A stretch of DNA of 64,000 bases from Cristatella mucedo (taxonomy: Eukaryota > Bryozoa > Phylactolaemata > Cristatellidae), in the NCBI GenBank assembly GCA_009760855.2, contig WPIO01000028.1, positions 3,863,501 through 3,927,500 of the forward strand. The letters run 5' to 3'. Under the pieces are notes generated by a model. It saw only the letters and a program-made list of their open reading frames with translations. It had not been told where the DNA came from and did no database searches. This document shows, in pieces, positions 24,301 through 60,686 of the stretch (within the stretch, counting starts at the first letter, position 1; each line of letters starts with the position of its first letter). The position numbers and the translations under genes are program-made.

Positions 24301-25263
24301 TTGCAGAGCTGCAGAATTAGCTGTAAGGACCCACCACGGTGCGGCCAATCTGTTATTGTAATTAGAGGAACAAGCAATGGTCCCAGCATGGTGCTACAAT
24401 AACCTCTAAAAATTAAGAAAACTCTTGCCATCCTTAGTACAGAATCCAGGCAGACCCAACACCACCACAAACAGATACCATAGTAAGGGACTGAAGTGAT
24501 CGAGACATCACAAACCATAGTCCATTGATGAAGGAACCGGCATGCCTGCAAATGCTATCGGCCACCTTACCTTGTTTTACCCCGACCACTGCTGCCAGCT
24601 TCACAAACAGTTCTCTGTCAGCAGCCGAATCTGCATGCACGTTCCTAGAGTAGCTGGTTGTTGCAGATGCTGGAGCATCGGGGCCGTTCGACGACGAGGA
24701 GAGTCGGAATTTCTTGGCAGGACCGTTGAGACTGCGCAAGGGCAGCCGCATTCGTCGCCCCTCGCTCGGGCTGCTCGCGTCCTCGTCGCATGCGTTGGGC
24801 CTATCTTTTAACCAAATCCGAACGAGCGGAGGTGTCTCTGGGTTACCAGAGTCATCGTCCTTGTAATCTGCCGAATCTGGCTGATCGAACAGCTCTCCAG
24901 GCGAGACGCACCTGCCTAGGAATAGACGGATAGAAGCGCAACCATGAGGTCAAACTGTATCAAATGGCCGTTACAGCTGGTTGCCAGCTCAACTGTCCCT
25001 TACCGGGCTGAGCGAACGCCGTCGGATCGGGGCTCTGGCAGTCCCAGACAACTTTCGGCTCAGGAGGGCAATATTGCGAGCACTGGGTATAGCCTAACCT
25101 CCTGCTCGATCTTCTTGGTCCCTTCGGTGTCTCCGCTGAAGTAAGCATCCTTTACAAGGTATAACAGTGCACTGCTTATCAGGCTACAGCGTATACCCAA
25201 CGACCAGCACGATGCAATGATCTTACCTTCGCCACCGCTTCCGGCTGTCGTGTGAGCGTTCAT
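14805..25263 (-). CDS. ETAA1: ETAA1 homologue, RPA-bound ATR activator (7 exons)
   Basis: Minus-strand exons: 25227-25263 (ATG), 25004-25135, 24571-24915, 21219-22484, 17318-17602, 15045-15302 and a tentative last exon 14805-14851 (TGA). All joins are phase 1 and in frame, giving about 789 residues (human ETAA1 is 926). Exon 2 contains [12 protein letters not shown] and [12 protein letters not shown], matching the conserved ATR-activating segment of vertebrate ETAA1, whose key tryptophan is the W of this motif. Exon 3 has an acidic segment ([17 protein letters not shown]) and ends [12 protein letters not shown], like the short coiled coil after the activation domain. Exon 4 is a long low-complexity Ala/Ser/Pro region. 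Exons 5 and 6 each carry an RPA32C-binding helix ([18 protein letters not shown] and [18 protein letters not shown]); vertebrate ETAA1 has one such motif at its C terminus. By family knowledge the protein sits on RPA-coated single-stranded DNA and activates ATR. Extra exons in the large introns and a different last exon remain possible. Confidence 0.8.
15045..15302 (-). CDS. ETAA1: ETAA1 exon 6 with second, duplicated RPA32-binding motif
   Basis: The exon lies between acceptor TTTTACAG and donor G|GTAAGC, again phase 1 on both sides (258 nt). It has the same internal order as exon 5: a short Gly/Asp start (LSGDG), a Thr/Ala/Ser linker, a poly-Ser stretch, then the RPA32-binding helix at about 15145-15204 and a Pro/Ala tail. 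The helices match at 15 of 18 positions while the linkers have drifted, so this looks like an old exon duplication. Exons 5 and 6 can both be spliced into one frame, or used as alternatives, because each is symmetric. Confidence 0.75.
16863..17000 (-). mobile_element. tRNA-derived SINE, family 1
   Basis: A well-preserved copy: tail word ttcatttgtatagc, then caggcgcttcacatatgcct, ctcgagcccacgacctcag and gcgagcaccttaaccgctgg. It lies in ETAA1 intron 5 on the same strand as ETAA1. Confidence 0.85.
17318..17602 (-). CDS. ETAA1: ETAA1 exon 5 with first RPA32-binding motif
   Basis: The exon follows acceptor CCGTAG and ends at donor G|GTGAGG, with phase 1 on both sides (285 nt). It reads GNNGNGATS, a Gly/Ser-rich linker, then the basic helix at 17451-17510, then a Pro/Ala-rich tail. 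Its 2-nt start completes the split codon left by exon 4, whose last residues are SSPAAPY. The helix has the E-I-x-R-K-x-x-E-A-L-x-R-R spacing of RPA32 winged-helix ligands such as those in XPA, TIPIN, SMARCAL1 and ETAA1. Confidence 0.8.
17870..17965 (-). mobile_element. L2/CR1-type LINE 3' tail fragment
   Basis: Antisense copy of the LINE terminus: AAT-rich start, gcgccctcagagaac, gcactttacatttgctgc and aaaggaagcacgatcg. It lies in an ETAA1 intron. Confidence 0.75.
18319..18422. repeat. (TA)n microsatellite
   Basis: About 50 TA units with two ATACAT interruptions near the right end, inside ETAA1 intron 4. Confidence 0.95.
18640..19060 (-). mobile_element. Second LINE family, 3' fragment
   Basis: On the minus strand it contains the same words as the plus-strand copy at 19800-20095: gactatggcacatcc, tttctctttgttgtgtgag, tctgttggttgccaaatgcg and ctgtgagtgcgctg. 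The translated pieces do not form a long open frame. Confidence 0.65.
19800..20095 (+). mobile_element. Second LINE family, 3' fragment ending in (ATTAC)n
   Basis: The words ctccaactgcggactatgg, ttctctctgttgcgtgag and gactttgtggagttactg lead to a tail of acattacattacattac. Copies at 18640, 33940 and 50080 share the body; the 50080 copy shares the tail as well. Confidence 0.7.
20060..20205 (-). mobile_element. Probable diverged SINE
   Basis: The words gagaatgtaatctctatcc, acatgacacagggctcaagc and cacgaccttggtcg resemble family 1 SINE in reverse, but the match is loose and it runs into the (ATTAC)n tail of the neighbouring LINE. Confidence 0.4.
20805..21085 (-). mobile_element. L2/CR1-type LINE 3' fragment
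   Basis: Antisense LINE terminus with cactcgataaagcgccctcg, gcgctttacatttgctgc, gggtcagcatgcaaatgtgg and gggacccactaaatgctgt. The minus-strand reading frame of ETAA1 exon 4 runs past its splice donor into this element, giving a false LINE-derived C terminus ([10 protein letters not shown]). Confidence 0.85.
22905..23085 (-). mobile_element. tRNA-derived SINE, family 2
   Basis: Words: cctcttttgtatag, caccaccgcttgcagcag, gaattcgaacccacgacctc and gccttaactagtgtgccatc. Read on the minus strand, the B box is gggttcgaattc. It lies in ETAA1 intron 3. Confidence 0.8.
23535..23925 (+). mobile_element. L2/CR1-type LINE 3' end
   Basis: It matches the intact copy from FGDRAF and the PKAWNSLP segment through the 3' UTR words ctgaccctgtgcatgtcacc and gcaaatgtaaagcgcctaga to (ATT)n. 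It is antisense to ETAA1 and lies in its intron 3. Confidence 0.9.
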
Positions 25264-25795
25264 CGCGCCGCTTGCGCAGCCAATAGACTGTTAGGTCTCA
25301 GCGGCGCGTTTTTACCGGGTTTGTAAATCAAACTATGCATAACACGGCGCGACGTCGTCTATAAAAATTGTGGGTGGGCTACTGCAGCCAAATGTAGCAA
25401 CGGCAGGTCGATTTCAGAACCACACGGTCGCGACGATTAGCTGCAATTCAATGGGGTTGCCTATGCGTCAAATCGCGTTTTCTGTCGGTGAGGAAGAAGC
25501 TGCAAATGTCACGCAAACAGCGGGCAGCATCGTGTGGTGTACCACCACTGTAGCGCTCAAGCAGTTCGAATTGCCGCGCCCCAGACCGGAAATTAGAAAT
25601 AATATGAAGCCGCAAACTATAAGTTGTGGATCGAATTTTGAAATTAACTTTAGAATATTTTTACTAGTGCTGTCAGTGTAAAATTCGAGGTACCAAAGGA
25701 CGTCACAGCTATGTGTGCACACTTGCGGCTCGCAGCACCGTTGGTAACTGTGCTCGTAGCCACGTGCCCACGATTTGAGGGCCTGCCGCTAAATC
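25264..25795. promoter_or_regulatory. Shared divergent promoter region of ETAA1 and CDIN1
   Basis: Only 532 bases separate the two start codons, which point away from each other. The ETAA1 side (25264-25320) is rich in CG dinucleotides (cgcgccgcttgcgcag). No TATA box in a convincing position was seen. Co-regulation is inferred from the arrangement only. Confidence 0.55.
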
Positions 25796-53448
<27,653 letters not shown>

Positions 53449-54017
53449 AGTGCCGCCCTAAAGTGCTACGGCGGCGCCTAGTGCCCATGTTGCGCAGGCT
53501 GTAAGCTAACGCCGGCAAGCCCAGCTAGGGTTGCCCTTCTCAAAAAAAGAGCGCAGTCGCGCAGTGTGACCTCGAAGCTGACGACGATCTTGCAATCTCG
53601 CAGACTCTGGTTCTTCGAGCAAGAGTTCAGAGTGAGTGCTACTAGCACTCGTCTGGCCGGGCCGATCGGCACACTGGGAACATGGAGGGGACCGAGTGAC
53701 ACTCGAAGCAGCAGCCGAGCGATATGTGTACGAGAGTGGTGGTCTGTGAGCGAGCTGCAGCCCCGGATGCTCGTGCCCAATGTGAACTTACAGAGCAAGT
53801 AGCACTGCCCAGCGAGCGAGCAGCAGCAGAAGGCACCGTGCTTCATGAGAACGGCACTGCTGGATGAGCAGGCACAGTGCAAACCGACTAAACATTGCTG
53901 CCACCGGGTCTGCTGACGGTGCAGCATTGCCCGTTGACACTCGCCATCATGGGCGTCTCTGCAGAAATATGTGAGCCACGTGAAATTGATGCTCACTGAA
54001 GTGATAGCATGTTAAGC

Positions 54018-54023
54018 ATTAAA
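54018..54023 (+). terminator. Candidate poly(A) signal ATTAAA of CDIN1
   Basis: ATTAAA lies 570 bases past the TGA at 53448. It is the common variant hexamer; no perfect AATAAA was noticed closer on this strand. Confidence 0.4.
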
Positions 54024-54331
54024 AGTGGATGACATGAAACTGCTCGGCTTGCCATTCATTCAGCTGCATTTCAGAAATCCAGATGATTAGTTACGCAGGC
54101 AGCAGTCGCTAGCCAGTGTGGGTGTTGTGCGGTTTAATCGCAGAGGATAAGTTCTGATTGCTACTTGACTACTTGCTTACTACTACTCTTACTACTACTA
54201 CTTGCCTAGCACATTGCCTTTAAACCAGTGACAGCTATTCAGGGAGACATGTTGTATACATTGTCATGATGTCGTGTTGACTTCTTAATGAGCGGCCTAG
54301 CAACAGTCTTTTGAAGGATGTCGACACAGGG

Positions 54332-54393
<62 letters not shown>
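54332..54393. repeat. (TA)n microsatellite
   Basis: About 30 TA units with two interruptions, in the CDIN1 downstream region. Confidence 0.95.
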
Positions 54394-57300
54394 TCTAGTT
54401 GTGCAGGGCAGCAGCAACAAATCTATGCATCTCAGCAGGAGAACAGTTCGTGTGGTGTCTAGAGAGCTGTTGGTCTTCTTAGACTACGAAATGAGGTCAT
54501 GAGTAGCAGGCATGGGAGTGGATATTGAGGTAAAGCAAGGAACATGAGGGTTGGGGACGTTACCTTGGAGATTGGACACTTGGATCTTATCTTGCTAGGA
54601 AGAAGCTAGAGAAAAAATCTTGATCGCCACAAGGATCACGAGGAGAGTTGTCGACCTGGGAGTATTTAAGATGGTTGACGGTCAACATTAGCATTATTGA
54701 ATTGTGCATCCGTGTTTCTACATTTGTATAGTAGCTTTCACTGGCCTTGCTAGGATGGATTGGCACAGGCTAATAATGGTCCCTGTATGCCAGCCGATGG
54801 CCAGCCACTCCTGACCTTTCGTGTAATTTTTCAAGCTTGCGCATTGTAATCGTAGCTATTTTAATATCTGCAGTAAACCATTGGCCGGCCGGACAAGGGC
54901 GTACAGTGTGCTTAGTCCGGAGAGCAAACTGTCGAGAACATCAGGCGAGACCCAGTATCAAGCAGGATATTTTTGGACAGTATCAAAAAAATCTAGTTCT
55001 TTTTGGGTGCTATACAGATGCCTTGGCTTTATTGTTATTAATAACGTCAATGGTCTTAAGGTTTGTGAATGAGTGCAATTCGAACCAGTGAAGCAGCACT
55101 TGCAGTTCAGCTTTATAAAAAGATCGGGTGTAGCAAGCACATCAAAGTGAGATAATTGAGTGAGGCCAGTCAACAGACCAGATAGAGGTAGCTGCACAAC
55201 ATGCGATCAGAACAAAGAGGATTGAAAGGAAGAGCAGCATTCTGAGCCAACTGTGGGCATAGCCTCGGCGACAACAGTTCAACAACACTTTACCAACATG
55301 TTCCTCGTGACAACAACACATACACTAATGAAGGTAGCCATGCAAATGACAAAATCAGACTGTAAGCTTACCAAAAAGTAGCTTTAATTAAGAATAGGAT
55401 ATACCTAAGCTCTGCTGACAGCTGAGGTCAACCGTGAGCACTTAAAAATGAGTACCTGGCACGATTGCTAATCATCTTTCGATAGCTAATCAACTCAGAA
55501 AGACATTCCAATGCAGAAAATCGGATTGTAAAGTGTTTGCCACTCGTGAAAAATGCATGTACCCTTGCCGTCAGTATGCACTCCAAGCTCCCAATGCAGT
55601 TTTACGACATATGACGAAGAGCACAGTTATGAATGCCAAAGGTATCAGCAGCAGTCAGCCATGACCAGTCATAATTAATCCAGATCTTCGGGTCGTACCG
55701 GATGAGGCAGTGGTATGATGGACTTCTTGTGTACGTCACGCGATAAAGCTTTCCTCATGTCTACAAAGCAGACCCAAGGCCATTGTTAGATCAGCAGCAT
55801 GCTCACAACAGTGAATGTCGTACAGGATAATGAGCTTCTAGCGCCGGGACTATCGTCGGCACTATAGAAAAAGAGAACCAAGCAAGGTAGCATTCACCAT
55901 ACTGGTCACTGTTTTGTACCTAGGAGAAAGTGGCGTCCGTGATTGACAATAAAAAAGTTGTGATTATAAAGAGAAGATTTGTGTGGCACCCTACCAGAAG
56001 TAAATCTGTTTTAAAGCACTTATGGCCTAACCTAAGAATAACTACATTTTTACAATGTTACTTAGCTGAAAGTGGGCGGACTTAACTGTGGCGCTAAACT
56101 TGGCTTTGGCTAAGGATTGCCATGACCTACAATAATGCTAAACGCCTGCAGTAAACATGAAGCAATCTGGGCAAGGGCATACATTGCGCTTAGTCAGAGT
56201 AAAAAACTTAACCAGAACATACCCTCATGTTGTAGTGTTTAGTGGACCGCATGGAAAGCTAGATGGAACAGATGTGTCTTTAGCTGAGGCGTAAACGTAC
56301 AGGTCGGATAGAGAAACGAGCTAAAGGGGTAGGAACAGAGATACTTGTATACATACATGTCAAGGGTCTTTAAGTTTCACGATAACAAGATTACTTTTGA
56401 CAAGAGGACATGTATTACATACTGTAGAATAGATCCGAATGTGGTCAGGTGTGCAGAGTTTAGTAGTAGCAAGAGTGGGGCATACAAATCAAAGAAGAAT
56501 ATTAGATCGAATGTGTTACAATGGTTGTGTGATAGTGCAAATGGGCCACGGAGACAATTAATCTCCTTTTGTACAAATTTCAGCATAAAAAATTCAAGAC
56601 ACGGGGTCAGTTTGACAGCATACAAAAAGAAGCTTAATGCCCATAGGTTCCTCACAGCCATTGCTCAGTCCATGCGAATTGTTCATTGTGTGCTACGGTG
56701 TCCTGAAATTGCACGTGTTCAACCTTTCCAACATATAAAGTGCCTAGAAAGATCTTTTAGTTTCCTTACGGAGCCATATTAATGTTTTTTTTATCATTTT
56801 TATCCTTATAAGCAAGTTATCAAAATGACTTACAATCACCCAGTACAAAAAGAACAATTTCTGGAGAATCGACATTAGGCAGAACAATCTCAAATAAAGA
56901 AAGCCTTAGTGCCTGCTGGGGGCGATAGGTCAATGGCATCAGTGGCAGCTTGCTGTTGGAGAGATTCAGTGCAAGAAATTTGAAAAATTGTTTTGAGAGA
57001 ACTGCAAACGACTTGAAATGAAAAGAGGCGTGGTCGGTAACGTCTACTCCATTCGTACAAGGTACAGGAAGAAAACGGGCCATCTTACCAGGCAGCAACT
57101 GCATGGAGTCAGGTGGAAATCCCCCCATCCGTGTAAGGATGAAGACATGGGCCAAGGTTGCGAATGTCGAACACACAAATTTGTAAGATCGCAGATTATA
57201 GAATGGCATAAAACTGCAATGCATGGTTAAACAGAAAAATTATGCCTAGACAGCACGATATCAGAGCATGAACCCTTTTGAGTCCCTCCCCCCAGTCTTG

Positions 57301-60300
57301 TCAATCACCAGTGCAACCACAGGTGAAAGGCAGGGAAAATGGCACATCTGCAGTCAGTGTCATGGACCTGCAAGGCAAATAGCAGAGCTCACCGAATGCA
57401 TCCTCGTCGGTGTCATCTTTGCCTCCGCCAGAGTAATACCCTAGGACCCGCCGGTAGACACTGTAGCCCAATCTCTTGTACATGTCGATGGCAACAACAT
57501 TAGACACACGAACGAACAGGTCGACGAAGTAGCAGAATTTCCTGCAAGCCGATTTTTTGGCTCTGCGAGTCAAGGCAACCAAGGCAAGCCTCGCTATAGA
57601 GCAGTCAGCAGAAGCACAGTCTGTCTCACTAACAGAAATAAAACTAAAACATCGGATGGCAGAAGACAATTAGCCATCTTATATAGGTAGCTATTGACAA
57701 CACGTCTCATACTTCAATAAGAAAGAAAGAATAATTCTTCACTTTGTTCTACATAATAATATAATAATACTAGCTTATTTAACAGCCTCTTTTGTATAGC
57801 AACAGAAGAACCTTTACGGCTATCACCACTGCTTGCAGTGGCAACAGAGGATTGTCCACCGAAGGATTCGAACCCACGACCTCGGTCGTGAAAGCAACCC
57901 TCTTACCTAGTGTGCCATGGCGGCTCACATGCTAGCCTTTACAGGCTTTCAAGGATTTAAAGATAAATATACATATAAACACCAGGGTGGCTGTGCTGAT
58001 TATTATTATGCGATATATATGTGCTAAATAAAACAACTCCCAACCTAGAATCAAGTTGTAGGACTACTTCAGTGGCCATCAGCTTACTTCACTTAAGATT
58101 CAGTTCACTAATGCTACATTGCCTTCGTAATGCTAAGATCATGCATATGAAATAGCAATTATTAATCCTGTTCCCAAGAAATTGCATTGCATGTGTGACC
58201 TCTGCATAATTGCATTGCAGAGGGAGAGCTTCTGCCAGAATCAAACTAACCGGTAATACAACAGTGGAATATTCACTTGGACTTTACGGAAACACTTTCC
58301 TGCTGTATATCCATAGAGAATATCCCGACCTTAATACTGATAAAAATTTGGCACAACACTTACACCAACCGCTTTGGTAATAATCGAGACTGCAGATGAT
58401 GTAGCAACTAATACATTTTGGCAGGTGACTTCAAACTTTTGCTAGCTGGATGCATCCTAGTGACTATTTTAAAGAGCATCAGGCTGAGAATAGAAGGTGG
58501 CTGCCTACATGCAGCCCAGGAATAACAAAGTGCCCTACGGTCTAACAAATGTGCAGAGGCAGAAACATAATTATTAAGATAACAATAATAATAATGATGC
58601 ACTTTCTATAGCATACTCAGAGAACTCGGTCTCTGGCCCTTTACATTTGCTGCAAAGGACGCATGATTGAATGGCTAGTGTCAGTAAGCGAAATGACAAC
58701 AAGCATAACATGGTTAAAGGTGACCTGCAAGGGTCAGCATGCAAATAAGGGTAGTAGCAGCATACAGTGTCAGCACACACAAAGCAAACAAAAGACGAAT
58801 CACGTGGAACCACAAAATGCTGTGATAAATAGATGCATTTTTAGCTTCTTTTTTGTGTCGTGAAGTCGGGGGTGTCGTTACGCCAGTCGGAAGTGAGTTG
58901 CAGGTTTTTTGGGAGCATACAAACTAAAGGTACGATCTCCAAATGATTTGAGATTCATTCGAGGTGTAGATAAACAGCTGGAATCGAAAAGCAGGTGGCT
59001 TAGTCTGGTGGGGAAGTAGGTCAGGTAGGTAGGCTGTAGCCAAAGAATGAAGAGACCTAAAATTGAGGGACAGAACCTTGAAGTAATAATAACAATAATA
59101 ATACGTTTGTTATAACACCCTCAGAGAACTCAATCTCTCTCTAGGCACTTTACATTTACTGCAAAGGAAGCATGATCGAATGATGATGATGATAATAATG
59201 ATACTATAATAATAATAATGCACTTGATAAAGCGCCCTCAGAGAACTCAATCTCTTTCTAGGCACTTCACATTTGCTGATGTAGGTAATGTCTGATGCAT
59301 AGTCAGTACATAGTAATTACTTTCCTAGTGGCTATCTAACATGCAAGGCTCCAGACTGGTGCACACGCAGTGGCTCATTGATGAAACACTGTTTTTTCAT
59401 CGAGACCAGTGTGGACTCAAAATCATAATGCCTTTAAACGCTTTATGCGAGACAATGCACTGCATGCAATAACGTCTTGGTACAGTATTTCAGGTGAATG
59501 CCAAATATTTGAGCTGCTGATTATGGCACTGTGCCAAAAAGTCAGCAGACTCTTTACATCAGCAGTATCTAAAATATATATATCAACTAAGAGGAAAGAT
59601 CTGAAGGGAGTCAAAAAACCTACGAGGCACGGAAACGGCAATGCGAGGCAAGCACACAAACTTCATTTATAAAATCGCCGAGAGCCTTAAACGCTCTCTT
59701 TCTCTTAACATGCCTACCATCATCATTTCATTATTACACACCTTTCCGAGATATCTTCCAGTATGCCCATCAGCTTGCTAGCCATACCCAGCCGGCGGTA
59801 TTCTGGTGCAACTGTGAGAGCCGTGACATGTCCATGAAAGTTCTTGCTACTGCCTTCGGCCTTGCCCATTACTGAAAAGTAACGGGCAGACATTTCCTCA
59901 ACAGCTCTCGGTGGCACAAAATGGCTGGTGAAATCGACGATTCAGAGTATGCAGCTGACTTACTGTAACCCATTATGCTCCCGTTGGGGGACTCAGCAAC
60001 CTGAAAGTACTCTGGCCAGCGAGCCAAGTATTGGAGGTAGAAAGGCAGTCCGTACTGGCAAGCAGTTAAGGCAATATCTGCCGGAACATTTTAAATAGAT
60101 GCTGTAGCAAACCAGAAAAATACGATGCCTAAAGCCACGGCCTCGCCGTATACAGTCGTGCGCACGATACACAATATATACAAGGATACGGTCTCTGTCA
60201 GCGGATCTAGGTTCCTGTAAACAGAGTTATTTATCAAAGATGGCCATATAAGAACGCACAAGTATCGTCGCTGCTTTTCTTCGCACCACGAAGCCCAAAT

Positions 60301-60686
60301 AAAGACAGATAAGGGAGAGTGAAAGGCATTTACATGACGAGAAATATCGCCATTAATTTCATGACACATTACTTAACCTGATTGAAGCTAAAATGTATGT
60401 ACAGAAAATAATGCTGAACAAAACCGACCTTGCCAACAAGGCACTCACATGATTTACACATGCCATATTTTAAAGACAATGTCACTCTAAAGTTCCGGAA
60501 TGAAAGCCTAAGTCTTGACGTCACAGCGAAAAGAGGCATCTTGTAAGCAATGCGATGTTGATCCAGCCGCTCTGCTAGTGCTGAGACAGTCCGGCACGAG
60601 GCCGCGGCCAATACGCTCAACGTGCTTACTTACACTCGATTAAAGTGAAACATATCATCACACGTGAAGGGTCGCAAGGTCGTCAT
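57301..60686 (-). CDS. NAA20: NAA20, catalytic subunit of NatB N-terminal acetyltransferase (6 exons)
   Basis: Minus-strand exons: 60634-60686 (ATG), 60190-60214, 59964-60054, 59742-59871, 57393-57541 and a tentative last exon 57301-57347 (TGA). Joins keep frame and give about 164 residues (human 178). The start MTTLRPFTCDDMFHFNRVN, then LDPLTET, YGLPFYLQYLARWPEYFQ, FHGHVTALTVAPEYRRLG and VDLFVRVSNVVAIDMYKRLG follow human NAA20 almost residue by residue. RRLGMA is the acetyl-CoA binding loop of the GNAT fold. NatB acetylates nascent chains starting Met-Asp/Glu/Asn/Gln together with NAA25. The second exon is a 25-nt microexon. After DEDAF the tentative last exon gives DVPFSLPFTCGCTGD, unlike the usual DMRKALSRD tail, so the true final exon may lie elsewhere or the tail has diverged. 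Confidence 0.92.
57770..57935 (-). mobile_element. tRNA-derived SINE, family 2
   Basis: Words: cctcttttgtatagcaac, ggctatcaccactgcttgc, gaaggattcgaacccacgac and cttacctagtgtgccatgg. It lies in the 2.2-kb NAA20 intron between exons 4 and 5. Confidence 0.85.
58575..59280 (-). mobile_element. L2/CR1-type LINE fragments (three antisense tails)
   Basis: Antisense termini begin near 58585, 59085 and 59208, each with an AAT-rich start followed by a gcaccctcagagaac-like word and ctaggcactttacatt. They fill much of the NAA20 intron between exons 4 and 5. Confidence 0.8.

Larger units (their letters stand above)
53449..57300. other. Convergent 3' region between CDIN1 and NAA20
   Basis: No coding exon was recognised. 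It holds the CDIN1 3' UTR, a (TA)n run at 54332, and a diverged repeat pair: 54888-54925 (ggacaagggcgtacagtgtg) and 56168-56205 (gggcaagggcatacattgcg). A decayed LINE tail lies at about 56560-56790 (the SLTAYKKKLNAHRFLTA reading). Confidence 0.5.

Noticed and set aside
24044-24570. Minus-strand frames downstream of ETAA1 exon 3
   Set aside because: They lie past the CAAG|GTAAGG donor, in intron 3, and show no ETAA1-like sequence.
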